Notes: generated by a model not told the origin, from the letters alone. Shown: positions 54,045 to 63,109, counted from the first letter of the stretch. The stretch is 64,000 bases of DNA from CANMUM01 sp965263365 (GCA_965263365.1 OZ253672.1:682001-746000); one strand, 5' to 3'. Program-made: numbers and translations.

Positions 54045-54665
54045 TTATACGCCTGCACGGTCTTTGACAACATGATAAAAAGCCCACAAAAGCTGAGCAG
54101 CCGCATTACGGTAAGGTGACCATTCATTGGCAAGCTTTCTGAGTTCTCGTTCGTTTGGGCGTTCATCTAATTTAAATAAAATCCGGACAGCTTCCTGCAA
54201 AGCAAGGTCGCCGGCAGCAAAAACATCTTGACGCTTGAGCGCAAACATCAAATAAATTTCGGCACTCCAAAGCCCGATTCCTTTTACGGCGGTTAGTTGT
54301 TTAATGACTTCATCATTCGCAAGGTTCTGGATCTCGTTAAAATCTATACCAGAGGCAGCTAAGTGTTTGAGATAAGTTGTTTTTTGTCGAGACAAACCAC
54401 AAGCCTTTAGAGCGGCTTCATCGCAAGTATGGATCGAGTGAAGCGATGTTAGGTTAGCGCTGTTAAGCTTGCTCCATAGGGCTTGAGCGGAGGCAACTGA
54501 AACTTGCTGCCCAATAATTGTTCTCACAAGAGAAGCATACCCGCCTTCACTTGTGCGCAATTCAATTGCGCCGGTTCTTTGGTAGGCGAACGAAAATTGA
54601 GGTTCAATTTTGATCAAAGCTTCGATATGTTGGTTGAGAACTTCACTATTTTTGATGGGTTCCAT
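54045..54665 (-). CDS. DNA-3-methyladenine glycosylase, HhH-GPD family (AlkA-like)
   Basis: A 206-residue base-excision repair enzyme removing alkylated purines. Seen: SLVRTIIGQQVSVASAQALW, the helix-hairpin-helix LTAVKGIGLWSAEIYLMFAL and KRQDVFAAGDLALQEAVR with the catalytic Asp in the GDLAL turn. It lacks the N-terminal domain of E. coli AlkA, as in the shorter family. It is upstream of the esterase on the same strand. Confidence 0.93.
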   Translation of the reverse strand: MEPIKNSEVLNQHIEALIKIEPQFSFAYQRTGAIELRTSEGGYASLVRTIIGQQVSVASAQALWSKLNSANLTSLHSIHTCDEAALKACGLSRQKTTYLKHLAASGIDFNEIQNLANDEVIKQLTAVKGIGLWSAEIYLMFALKRQDVFAAGDLALQEAVRILFKLDERPNERELRKLANEWSPYRNAAAQLLWAFYHVVKDRAGV

Positions 54666-54767
54666 GGAATATTTCTGATTTTGTTGCCACTTTATATACG
54701 CTTTGATATGTTGAACCTAGCAAGATTAGTATAATTTTCAGATTATAGAAATAAAAGTTTTATAAAG

Positions 54768-55439
54768 ATGAACGAAGAGCATGGTGTGATTTCAGTTTCC
54801 CATTTCTTACCTTCGATAGGTGGAATTGCCAAAGGCACACAACTCCTAACTAATCGAGGCGAAAGGCGTGTTGAACTTTTGCGTCAAGGTATGATGGTAA
54901 GAACAATTGAAAGTGGCTTCCAACCGATTCTGGGTGTAATTTCTTGGCAGCTTTTGCCGGAAATTGTTCAAGATAATAAAAAAATGTTACCGCTTCGAGT
55001 GCCACCTCATTTTATGGGCATGAAAGTCCCGTACAAAAAGCTGATTTTGTCACCAGAACAGCTGATTGTAGCCGATCATGATGGGTTAAAGGCACCTCAT
55101 TATTTGAGTGCCAAGCTTTTAAAGAAAATTGATAAAATATCAGATGTAAACCGGGCGTTAAGTAAGCCTATGACTTTTTATCATGTAATTTTAGCTAACC
55201 AAGAGGGTGTTTTGGCAAACGGTATGTGGATCAAGTGCCTTGATCTGAGAGATTTTGACATCGACAAAATCGATCCCGAGATTTTAAAGTTAATTTATCT
55301 TATAGTTGAAGAGGGTATAGCAAAGTTTGATCTAGAGTTTGAAAAGGATCCTGCCAAGTATAAACGTCTCAACGGAGCCGATGTTTTGAAGCTGGAGGGA
55401 AAGAAAAACAAAAATTGGAAACGCTTAGAATTGACTTAA
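54768..55439 (+). CDS. Degenerate Hint-domain protein without catalytic Cys
   Basis: A 223-residue protein whose first 160 residues follow the Hint_2 pattern: GGIAKGTQLLTNRGERRVEL, LLRQGMMVRTIESGFQPILG, LILSPEQLIVADH, and FYHVILANQEGVLANGMWIK. Compared with the Hint protein at 2.5 kb (IPCFTKGCRI, SRQHRML, YYHLLFDKHELIFAENTPTE), the first Cys is replaced by Ile in GIAKGT and the His of the block by Glu-Gln. It should not be able to self-cleave. Alternative: a distant family with only structural similarity. It converges on the A-type carrier gene with a four-base overlap. Confidence 0.65.
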   Translation: MNEEHGVISVSHFLPSIGGIAKGTQLLTNRGERRVELLRQGMMVRTIESGFQPILGVISWQLLPEIVQDNKKMLPLRVPPHFMGMKVPYKKLILSPEQLIVADHDGLKAPHYLSAKLLKKIDKISDVNRALSKPMTFYHVILANQEGVLANGMWIKCLDLRDFDIDKIDPEILKLIYLIVEEGIAKFDLEFEKDPAKYKRLNGADVLKLEGKKNKNWKRLELT

Positions 55440-55786
55440 TTTTCATGGTGAACTTCAAAGCTTATGCTTTCGCCACAACCACAAGCCTCGGTCACATTGG
55501 GATTGCGAAAAGTGAACCCACTTTCAAGTAGGCTCGTTTCAAAGTCGACTTCCATTCCAAACAAAAACATTTGAGCTTTAGCGTCAACGACCAGTCGCGC
55601 ATTTTTTCCATCGATCACAATATCATGGGCGTCAGCTTTTTCTACGATTTCCATGCTGTATTCCATGCCGGCACAGCCGCCTTTTTTTAGGCCAAGCTTA
55701 AGGGCATAGTGACCGCGCGTAAGCATTTCTATTTGAGCCCAGGCTTGAGGGGTGACAGCGACAGGAGGTTGTGATGGATCGAACAT
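55436..55786 (-). CDS. sufA: A-type Fe-S carrier (HesB/IscA/SufA family)
   Basis: A 116-residue A-type carrier that receives Fe-S clusters and passes them to apoproteins. The three ligand Cys are in LKKGGCAGMEYSME and TEACGCGESISF. Length is normal. It is separated from the suf operon by 45 kb. Whether it is SufA or ErpA cannot be settled from the sequence alone. The MIP18 gene lies 150 bases upstream on the same strand. Confidence 0.9.
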   Translation of the reverse strand: MFDPSQPPVAVTPQAWAQIEMLTRGHYALKLGLKKGGCAGMEYSMEIVEKADAHDIVIDGKNARLVVDAKAQMFLFGMEVDFETSLLESGFTFRNPNVTEACGCGESISFEVHHEN

Positions 55787-55935
55787 GTAAATAATTTAGG
55801 ATGAAGTCAAATTAATTTCAAGTGTTTAAAAATGAATGTGACGCTTTGGATTTTAAAAATCAAATTGGTTTCGCTAGTAATTGAGAGGAGCGAAATTTTG
55901 AAAAGGGCTCTCTTTACCAAAGAGAGTCAAAAATT

Positions 55936-56301
55936 TTACATAAAGCCCAATTCAAGCCTTGCTTCGTCTGACATCATATCCATACCCCAAGGCGGATCCC
56001 AAACGATTTCGACCTCGACAAAGCGAACGCCAGGCAATGGCTCGATTGCAGAGGCCACCCAGCCAGGCATTTCTCCGGCAACAGGACAGCCCGGCGCAGT
56101 CAGGCTCATTTTTACGAAGACATCATTATCGTCTGTAATCTTAATTGTGTAAATTAATCCCAGATCGTAGATATTAACCGGAATTTCTGGATCATGTACT
56201 GAGCGACAAGCTTCCACACAAGATTCATAAAGGGCATGATCCGTAGTGCTAGGCTCAACAACGGGCTTCATTTCTTCGGGCGGTAAGTTTTCATGGCTCA
56301 T
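55936..56301 (-). CDS. MIP18/DUF59 family Fe-S assembly protein (SufT-like)
   Basis: A 121-residue DUF59 protein: SVHDPEIPVNIYDLGLIYTI, MSLTAPGCPVAGEMPGWVAS and EIVWDPPWGMDMMSDEARLE, with the conserved Cys in TAPGCPVA. SufT-like proteins help Fe-S maturation and usually sit in the suf operon. The start is the ATG of MSHENLPPEE at 56301; the open frame to 56352 is not supported. Confidence 0.9.
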   Translation of the reverse strand: MSHENLPPEEMKPVVEPSTTDHALYESCVEACRSVHDPEIPVNIYDLGLIYTIKITDDNDVFVKMSLTAPGCPVAGEMPGWVASAIEPLPGVRFVEVEIVWDPPWGMDMMSDEARLELGFM

Positions 56302-56396
56302 TTTGTCTACTTTTCTTTTTATGTTTGGAATATAGTCGATCAAGGCGCTCATCTCAATAGTTGGTAAAGACGAGCGGTATAAAATTTTGTGTGCAC

Positions 56397-57137
56397 TTAG
56401 CCGTTGGTGTTTTTAAACCCTGTCGCAACGACAAAGCGTTCAGAACTATCTTTGCGTGAAGACGAAGGTTTGAAGTGTTGCGTTTTGGCGAAGTATTTTT
56501 TTAAGAGTTTCATTATTTCGGATGTGGCACCGCCATCAAAGACCTTTGCAACAAAGACCCCATCTTCTTCAAGCACATCTACCGCGAACAAAGCGGCAGC
56601 TTCGACAAGAGCCATGATGCGCAAATGATCGGTGGATTTATGTCCAGTTGTAAAGGGCGCCATATCCGAAATAACGGCATTGGCTTTGCCGTTAAGTTCT
56701 CTTTTGACGGCTTCTTCCGCGCCTTCATCTAAAAAATCCATTTCAATAAATGCGCACCCCTCGAGTGGATCAATTGGCTGAAGATCTAAACCAATGACGG
56801 TACCGATCCGCTTTTTAGGGTTTCGTCCGTGCGAATTGACCCGATCGGCGGCTATTTGAGACCAGCCGCCCGGGGCTGCGCCCAAGTCAATAATTTTAGC
56901 GCCTTGGGTTAGAAAATTGAACTTGTCATCAATATCACGAATTTTATAGGCGGCGCGCCCTCGAAAACCATCAGCTTTAGCCATCTTAACATAAGGGTCA
57001 TTCAGTTGTCGCTGTAACCACCGCGTTGACGAGAGGCGGCGGCCTTTGGCTGTTTTAACGCGTACAGAAAGACCGCGTTCACCGCGGCCTGAGCTTTGAC
57101 GGCGCGTGTTTTTTCTGTCTGAGCGTTTATTTACCAA
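56397..57137 (-). CDS. rlmE: 23S rRNA (uridine-2'-O-)-methyltransferase RlmE (FtsJ)
   Basis: A 246-residue FtsJ/RrmJ methyltransferase for U2552 of 23S rRNA. Lys in GRAAYKIRDIDDKF, SAM motif IIDLGAAPGGWSQIAADRV, catalytic Asp in AVISDMAPFTTGHKSTDH and Lys in GVFVAKVFDGGATSE. The basic N-terminal 35 residues fit alphaproteobacterial forms. It overlaps the ppx/gppA gene by 11 bases, so both are probably in one transcript. Confidence 0.95.
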   Translation of the reverse strand: MVNKRSDRKNTRRQSSGRGERGLSVRVKTAKGRRLSSTRWLQRQLNDPYVKMAKADGFRGRAAYKIRDIDDKFNFLTQGAKIIDLGAAPGGWSQIAADRVNSHGRNPKKRIGTVIGLDLQPIDPLEGCAFIEMDFLDEGAEEAVKRELNGKANAVISDMAPFTTGHKSTDHLRIMALVEAAALFAVDVLEEDGVFVAKVFDGGATSEIMKLLKKYFAKTQHFKPSSSRKDSSERFVVATGFKNTNG

Positions 57138-58248
57138 TTTGTTCCTCAGCTTTTTTGCGTCTCATTAATTGAAACAATATCCCTTCACGCAGCCCACGAT
57201 CCGCGACACGGATCGCCTCACTTGGCCAAATGCGTAAAATGGACTGAATAATTGCAGACCCCGACATAATGAGTTCAGAGCGGTCACGACCGATTTCAGG
57301 GCTATTCACGCGACCAGCTGGGCCAATTTTTAAGAAGTGACGAATAACTGCGTCAATATCTGTGCGGCCGAGCCACATACCATCGACTTTTGATCGCTCA
57401 TATCGCGGCAGCTTAAGATGTAATGCGCCGAGAGTTGTGACCGTCCCCGAAGTGCCGATGATCATCAGTCCTTCCTGATCGCCAATTTCAAGATCGTCAT
57501 AAGGTAAAAACCCTTCCAGCTCATCTTCAAAAGCGCACGACATAAGCGCATATCGTGCTTCATCATCTTGAACATCGGAGTATTTTTGTAACAAGGTTGC
57601 GACACCGAGCGGGATTGAGATCCAATCGACTATTCGGGCACCGTTCGGAGCGACAACTTGTTTATGTTGATGAGAAGGTCGGAGTTCAAGTAATGCATCG
57701 TCGCGTTCATCTGGGTTTACGTTTTCAAGGGAAATCCAAATGAGCTCGGTGGAGCCGCCACCAATATCAACCACCATAATTTTTCGTGCTTCTTTTTTGA
57801 CAAGAGGCGCACAAGACAAGAGGGCGAGTCGTGCCTCCTCCTCGGGGCGTATGATTTCTAGATTTAAGCCCGTTTCATCTTTAATGCGGCGCATAAATTC
57901 TTGGCCATTTTTTGCACGCCGACAAGCCTCTGTAGCAACAAGCCGCATGTTTTTTACATTATGGCGCGATAGCTTTTTTGCACAAATGCTCAAGGCTTGA
58001 ATTGTGCGCGCCATACCGCGCGCGGAAATGCGCCCAGTTCTCTCGAGCTCTCGCCCCAAGTGAACAGATCGCGAAAAGGCGTCTACAATCGCAAGTCCCT
58101 CATTTGCCGGTTTTGCAATAAGCATACGGCAAGAATTTGTTCCCAGATCAAGTGCGGCATATAAATTTTCATTCGTCTTACTGCCATTTGTTTTGCGATT
58201 TCGACGCCCTTTGAACCGTGTAGGCTCATTTTGGCGTTGAATATTCAT
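57127..58248 (-). CDS. Exopolyphosphatase / guanosine pentaphosphatase (Ppx/GppA) family
   Basis: A 373-residue ASKHA phosphatase. Seen: YAALDLGTNSCRMLIAKP (phosphate 1), SRSVHLGRELERTGRIS, IMVVDIGGGSTELIW (phosphate 2) and GTSGTVTTLGALHLKL. The family hydrolyses inorganic polyphosphate or converts pppGpp to ppGpp; the two cannot be separated by motif. It lacks the C-terminal HD domain. Followed by rlmE, a known alphaproteobacterial pair. Confidence 0.92.
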   Translation of the reverse strand: MNIQRQNEPTRFKGRRNRKTNGSKTNENLYAALDLGTNSCRMLIAKPANEGLAIVDAFSRSVHLGRELERTGRISARGMARTIQALSICAKKLSRHNVKNMRLVATEACRRAKNGQEFMRRIKDETGLNLEIIRPEEEARLALLSCAPLVKKEARKIMVVDIGGGSTELIWISLENVNPDERDDALLELRPSHQHKQVVAPNGARIVDWISIPLGVATLLQKYSDVQDDEARYALMSCAFEDELEGFLPYDDLEIGDQEGLMIIGTSGTVTTLGALHLKLPRYERSKVDGMWLGRTDIDAVIRHFLKIGPAGRVNSPEIGRDRSELIMSGSAIIQSILRIWPSEAIRVADRGLREGILFQLMRRKKAEEQIGK

Positions 58249-58351
58249 TGTTTAATCCTAATTTCGTAACCTTGGTAACCTTTTGTTACGTCGTTAGAAT
58301 GAATATATGACGGCAACTCGCTTTCCGCAAGAGTTTGTTGATCGGATTTTG

Positions 58352-59233
58352 TTAGGCGATCGCCAAATGTGTGAGCGCTTTTCTTTGCAGCCCAAGAGCA
58401 ATGCAGATATCTGATACGAGTTCAGGATTGTTCATTGTATAAATATGAAACTGCTTTACACCCTCACTCTGTAAATTCTGGATGAGATCAAAAGCAACAG
58501 AAACGGCCAAAATATGTTGTTCAGTTTTATCGTCGCAATTTGTAAACGCGTTCCCAAGCCAATTCAGGAGGCTTGCGCCACATTTATTTGCAAAGTTTCG
58601 CACTTTTTCAAAATTCTCAATTGGTAAAATTCCAGGGATGATTGGCTTTGATATGCCATGTTTGAGGGTCTCATCACGGAATCTAAGAAATTTATCCTTT
58701 TCAAAGAAAAATTGGGTGATGGCGCGATTTGCATCCGCATCAAATTTTTGCTTGAGGTATTCAAAATCTGCCTTTTTCCCTCGACTATCAGGATGTGGTT
58801 CTGGATAAGCGGCGGCCGTGACATCAAAGCCTTTCTTCGCCAACGCGCAGATTAACTCCACGCTCGTTTCAAATCAATTTTCGATAGGCTGTGATTTTGC
58901 GGAAGGAGATAGATTGCCTCTGAGCGCAATGATTTTGTTAACATTGTTCTCACGGTATTGATCCGCAACCTCCATGACCTCATCGCGTGTGGCACTGATC
59001 GATGTGAGATGACCAGCGATTGGAAAGTCGATTTGTGCTTTGAGATTTTTGATAAGTTCAAGCGTCCGTTTGCGAGCGCCTCCACTGGCTCCGTAAGTTA
59101 TTGATGCAAACTCAGGTGTAAACTGAGAATGCTGAATGAGTGCGCGCTGAAGTCGTTGGGAACCTTGGTTATTTAATGGAGGAAAATATTCGAAAGAGAG
59201 GCCTAAAGCCTCTTTATTGGTTTTTGTATTCAT
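58352..59233 (-). pseudogene. metF: metF (methylenetetrahydrofolate reductase) interrupted by TGA
   Basis: The frame from ATG 59233 encodes MNTKTNKEALGLSFEYFPPL (with the Glu of EYFPP), FASITYGASGG, GHLTSISATRDEV, NNVNKIIALRGNLSPSAKSQ and PIEN. A TGA at 58876-58874 then stops it. The same frame resumes FETSVELICALAKKGFDVTA, AAYPEPHPDS, AITQFFFEKDKFLRF to the end: 292 coding residues of a full-length MetF with one stop. A Trp or Arg codon to TGA change would explain it. In addition the family ALRGD motif reads ALRGN (AAT), losing the acidic residue equivalent to E. coli Asp120. TGA is a normal stop for other genes here. The open frame extends to 59305. Confidence 0.88.
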
Positions 59234-59416
59234 GCGTCGGTCCGTACCGTCAATGAGTTTTGCATTTTTATGAAAGCGATTAATATCGCACTTGCTGATT
59301 AGCATTTAAGCGACATAAATTAAAAATAAAACGACAAAAAATAGTTTAGGCCAGATTTTATTTGTGAAAATTTGAGCGAAAAATGATTGACGGTTTTCGA
59401 CTAAGAGCCTGTTAAA

Positions 59417-59809
59417 TTAGGAGTCTTTTTCAAAAGTCAAAAGGCCGTTTTGGTTGTGAATGACGATTTTATTTCCACTAATTTGTGGTTCAAGCGTTCC
59501 ATTGAATATTTCAATAAAATTCGATTCTGGTTCCATGTTTTGGCATGCCATTCGCGTCGATATAATGGGACCGATTATCAATTGCGAACCTTCTACATCA
59601 TAGGATCCGTTGAGGGTGTTGCACCCCATATTTGCACTAAAACGCTGATCTTCATGAAAGGAAACCGAACCTTGGCTACTGGTCCATGTGTCTCCTGGCA
59701 GAACAGAAAGGGATTGTTCTGACGCGTTGCTTGCAGATATTGTTTGTATGCTTAAAGCGGCACAAGCCGTAAGTGTAAATAAAGGTATGATGGCGCTAGG
59801 TGTTTTCAT
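59417..59809 (-). CDS. META-domain (HslJ-like) exported protein
   Basis: A 130-residue protein with a signal peptide (AIIPLFTLTACAALS). LTAC could be a lipobox with the Cys at 16. The mature domain has the META pattern: FSANMGCNTLNGSYDVEGSQ, LIIGPIISTRMAC and NGLLTFEKD. META/HslJ proteins are associated with heat stress or novobiocin resistance, with no known enzymatic function. It stands alone. Confidence 0.87.
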   Translation of the reverse strand: MKTPSAIIPLFTLTACAALSIQTISASNASEQSLSVLPGDTWTSSQGSVSFHEDQRFSANMGCNTLNGSYDVEGSQLIIGPIISTRMACQNMEPESNFIEIFNGTLEPQISGNKIVIHNQNGLLTFEKDS

Positions 59810-59969
59810 AGTTTGAAAATAAGAGCGATCCTATTTTTGTGCAAACAATAAAGTTGTGATTGGTTAAAAATTGCTTATCAAAGAGCGGCAGATTGATTTA
59901 GTTTTTTATTTTTTTGCTTGAATTTGCTTTATAGCTGTTATTAGTCTTGCTGAATATTGGGAGAGCGAA

Positions 59970-60278
59970 ATGAGTTCATTAGTGATTGTTTATTGGCGAG
60001 ATATTCCTGCACAGGTTTTAGTTGGGCGTGGAAGAAAGGCGATTAAGAAGCCATTATCTGAACGTTTTGAGCAAGCAATTGACCGAGCAGCAATGAAGTC
60101 AGGAGCCGACCAAACGGACGATTATTTGGCAGAGTGGCGAAAATCAGATCCTTTGGAAATTGAAGGAGATGCTGAAAAGGCAGCGAATGAATGGGTCCAA
60201 AAGCTTGAAACAGAATATGACAAAAACAAGCTGATCGCTCTCATTGAAAACGGTGGTTATGAAGGCGAAACTCTATGA
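59970..60278 (+). CDS. PF13769 'virulence factor' family protein
   Basis: A 102-residue protein opening SSLVIVYWRDIPAQVLVGRG, with SERFEQAIDRAAMKSGADQT and the C-terminal LIALIENGGYEG, matching the PF13769 family that occurs beside methylenetetrahydrofolate reductase genes in alphaproteobacteria. The family label has no proven mechanism. GGGAGAG precedes the ATG by about four bases. It overlaps the glycosyltransferase gene by four bases. Confidence 0.88.
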   Translation: MSSLVIVYWRDIPAQVLVGRGRKAIKKPLSERFEQAIDRAAMKSGADQTDDYLAEWRKSDPLEIEGDAEKAANEWVQKLETEYDKNKLIALIENGGYEGETL

Positions 60279-61006
60279 GTGATTCCTTGCCAGATGTTAC
60301 GATTGTGCTGACGTCTTGTGATCGCGCCGATTTACTTAAAATAACGTTAAAATCTATAGAGCCGCATCTTGATCAGAGTGTGATTGCTGAGGTGATTATC
60401 ATCGAAGACTCTCAATTTGATAGGGTTACACGGGTCATCCCACCAACATTGGGCGGTGTACCGGTAAAATTTATTCATAATCGGAAAAATATTGGTCTTA
60501 TCCCTTCAATTGATAGAGCCTATTCAGAAGTAAAGACTCCGTATATATATCACTGTGAAGATGACTGGCAATTTCATGGTCCCTTACTTATTGAAGAACA
60601 AAAGGCAATTTTGGAAAGCGAATCTGATGTTGTCGCGTGCATGGTTCGCGATCCAAAGACGGTTAACCCAGCGCGCCTAGATGGGAAATTGTTCGAATTG
60701 AACAATATGCCAGTTAAGTTTTGGAAAGCAAATCAGGGGAAAAAATGGGGCGGGATGAGCTTTAATCCTGGACTAAGGCGTTTGGAAGACTACCTCGAAC
60801 TTTCTCCCTATTTTCCAAATTTTAAAACTGAATATAGTCTGTCGGTTTTCTACTTGTCACAAGGCGTTTCGATTGCCTATTTACAAGACGGTCATGTCCG
60901 CCATATTGGCGAAAAAAATTCAGCAATAAACAAGTATTTATTAACCAATCCAACTTGGCTCAATCTTCAATTACTTAAAAAGCTACAAAAGCGACAAAAA
61001 CAATAG
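60275..61006 (+). CDS. Glycosyltransferase family 2-like (GT-A) protein
   Basis: A 243-residue GT-A protein. Seen: DVTIVLTSCDRADLLKITLK, EVIIIEDSQF, HNRKNIGLIPSIDRAYSEVK and the DxD-like IYHCEDDWQF. The sugar and acceptor are unknown. A four-base overlap ties it to the PF13769 gene, where related genomes usually go straight to the reductase, so it looks like an insertion. Alternative: a nucleotide-sugar-binding protein with another role. Confidence 0.82.
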   Translation: MSDSLPDVTIVLTSCDRADLLKITLKSIEPHLDQSVIAEVIIIEDSQFDRVTRVIPPTLGGVPVKFIHNRKNIGLIPSIDRAYSEVKTPYIYHCEDDWQFHGPLLIEEQKAILESESDVVACMVRDPKTVNPARLDGKLFELNNMPVKFWKANQGKKWGGMSFNPGLRRLEDYLELSPYFPNFKTEYSLSVFYLSQGVSIAYLQDGHVRHIGEKNSAINKYLLTNPTWLNLQLLKKLQKRQKQ

Positions 61007-61150
61007 CGGTGATCTCTTTGAAAAGTCGATCGAGCTTGAAAAAATGTCGCTATTGAAGGTGTTAATTATGTAAAATCACCATACGGAATGGAAAAGCACA
61101 TAATTTGAGTGTTGAATAAGAAAACACCCAGAATTTTGAAAGGATGACCG

Positions 61151-62035
61151 ATGTCAATACAAGCGATCAAGACCAACGAAGAGAGCAATTCGCTTCATAA
61201 ATTTCTTGAAGGTTTTTCGATTGAGGTCATGCCGCGAACGGCTGCAAAAGTTGATGATTTTAAAGCCATCTTGCCGACTGAAACGCGTGTATACATTGCG
61301 CATATTGACGGCACGCCGATTGAAGAAATGCGAACCACCGCAAAGCGTTTGGTTGCCGATGGATTTGAAGTCATGCCGCATTTTCCCGCGCGCATCATCG
61401 AAAATCAGTCTGTTTTAGAAGATTGGATCGTGCAATATGCTGATCTCGGCGTTTCTTCAGCGCTTTTACTGGCCGGCGGTGTTGATAAGCCAAAAGGCGA
61501 ATTCAAGGATTCAATGCAAATGCTCTCTACGGGGCTTTTTGAAAAGCATGGATATAACCGTCTCCATGTTGCGGGTCATCCTGAGCCGAATAAAGATATT
61601 GATCCCGATGGCGGGATCACAAATACACTCGCTGCGTTGAAATGGAAGAACGACTATGCCAAGAACACGGACGCAGAAATGGCGATCGCCACACAATTTG
61701 CTTTCGAAAGTGCGCCGGTGATTGAATGGGCTGATATGCTGAAGGCCGAAGGGATTACACTACCAATTCACATTGGAATTGCGGGACCAGCAAAACTGCA
61801 AACAATGATTAAATTTGCAATGGCATGCGGTGTTGGACCTTCTCTGCGCGTATTAAAGCGGCGCGCGAAAGATTTAACTAAGCTGATGTTGCCATTTAAG
61901 CCTGACGAAATTTTAGGTGAGTTGGCAGCGCATAAAGCGCAAAATCCCGATTTTAATATCGAAGCAGTTCACGTTTTTCCGCTGGGGGGAATTGTGAAAT
62001 CAACTGAATATATAAACGAAGCGCTTGAAGCTTAA
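61151..62035 (+). CDS. Methylenetetrahydrofolate reductase family protein
   Basis: A 294-residue TIM-barrel flavoprotein relative of MetF. FSIEVMPRTA carries the landmark Glu, LLLAGGVDKPKGEF the Asp, and AIATQFAFES the Gln, matching the three catalytic landmarks of MetF. VAGHPEPNKDID and VHVFPLGGI fit the alphaproteobacterial cluster form. It would make methyl-THF for the methyltransferase that starts 15 bases downstream. With the classical metF broken at 58.4 kb, this is probably the working reductase. Confidence 0.88.
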   Translation: MSIQAIKTNEESNSLHKFLEGFSIEVMPRTAAKVDDFKAILPTETRVYIAHIDGTPIEEMRTTAKRLVADGFEVMPHFPARIIENQSVLEDWIVQYADLGVSSALLLAGGVDKPKGEFKDSMQMLSTGLFEKHGYNRLHVAGHPEPNKDIDPDGGITNTLAALKWKNDYAKNTDAEMAIATQFAFESAPVIEWADMLKAEGITLPIHIGIAGPAKLQTMIKFAMACGVGPSLRVLKRRAKDLTKLMLPFKPDEILGELAAHKAQNPDFNIEAVHVFPLGGIVKSTEYINEALEA

Positions 62036-62050
62036 AACAGGAAGAATGTG

Positions 62051-63109
62051 ATGACAAAAACAATAATAGAGAGCACAAGCCAGACAGTTGTTATGGGCTT
62101 TGATCAACCCTTTTGTGTGATCGGTGAGCGCATTAACCCAACGGGGCGAAAAAAATTAGCGGCTGAACTTGAGGCCGGAGACTTTTCAACAGTTGAAAAA
62201 GACGCGCTTGCGCAAGTTGCCGCGGGCGCCAATGTGCTCGATATTAATGCGGGCGTGGTTTATAATTCGAACCCCAATCCCAACGAAACTGAACCACCAC
62301 TTATGCGCAAGATTATTGAGCTTGTTCAAGAACTTACTGATGTTCCTTTATGCATTGATAGTTCGGTTCCAGCTGCGCTTGAAGCAGGACTTGAAGTTGC
62401 AAATGGTCGGCCTTTATTGAATTCTGTCACAGGTGAAGAAGAACGTCTTGAGCACGTTTTACCTCTTGTTAAAAAATATAATGTGCCTGTTGTCGCGATT
62501 TCGAATGACGATACAGGTATTTCCGAAGATCCAGACGTGCGGTTTGCAGTTGCGAAAAAAATTGTGGAACGCGCGGCTGATTTCAGCATTCCCGCACATG
62601 ACATTGTTGTGGATCCACTTGTGATGCCCATTGGTGCGATGGCAACGGCAGGTAAGCAGGTTTTCACATTGGTGCGCCGATTGCGCGAAGAATTAGGTGT
62701 GAATACAACTTGCGGGGCGTCAAATATTTCATTTGGCTTACCAAATCGCCATGGAATTAATAACGCGTTTTTACCGATGGCGATGGGCGCGGGCATGACC
62801 TCTGCGATTATGAATCCGGTCGCGTTGCCTGTGACTAAAACGAAGATTGCTGAAAAGCGTGAGGCTGTCGCAGCTGCTGGAATTGTGATCCCAGAAAATA
62901 TGGATGATGAGGCATTCGTGCAAATGTTTGGAATGGGCTCGATTTTGCCGCGTGCGGGTAAGGAGATGGAAGCGATACGGGCGGCCAATCTTCTCACAGA
63001 TAATGATGCGCATGGCGCGGAGTGGATAGCCTTTAATAAGCCAGCGGGTTCAGGTGGAGCGAATTCTGGTCGCGGTGGAAGGCGCGGCGGGCGGCGCGGA
63101 CGATCTTAG
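62051..63109 (+). CDS. Methyltetrahydrofolate:corrinoid methyltransferase (pterin-binding)
   Basis: A 352-residue pterin-binding TIM barrel. FCVIGERINPTGRKKLAAEL, GANVLDINAGVVYNSNPNPN, VPLCIDSSVPAALEAGLEVA, NSVTGEEERLEHVLPLVKKY and NTTCGASNISFGLPNRHGIN are typical of methyl-THF-binding domains of MetH and AcsE. A Gly/Arg tail (NSGRGGRRGGRRGRS) ends it. In Rhodobacterales, separate pterin-binding proteins form part of split methionine synthases; that role is inferred. ATG 62051 has AGGAAG upstream. The cobalamin-binding and homocysteine-binding partners are not in this window. Confidence 0.9.
   Translation: MTKTIIESTSQTVVMGFDQPFCVIGERINPTGRKKLAAELEAGDFSTVEKDALAQVAAGANVLDINAGVVYNSNPNPNETEPPLMRKIIELVQELTDVPLCIDSSVPAALEAGLEVANGRPLLNSVTGEEERLEHVLPLVKKYNVPVVAISNDDTGISEDPDVRFAVAKKIVERAADFSIPAHDIVVDPLVMPIGAMATAGKQVFTLVRRLREELGVNTTCGASNISFGLPNRHGINNAFLPMAMGAGMTSAIMNPVALPVTKTKIAEKREAVAAAGIVIPENMDDEAFVQMFGMGSILPRAGKEMEAIRAANLLTDNDAHGAEWIAFNKPAGSGGANSGRGGRRGGRRGRS

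Noticed and set aside
58874..58876. TGA as a sense codon (recoding or selenocysteine)
   Set aside because: Other genes in the window, such as sufC, sufD and nuoD, end normally at TGA. There is no SECIS-like structure that I could see, and MetF has no Sec position known to me.
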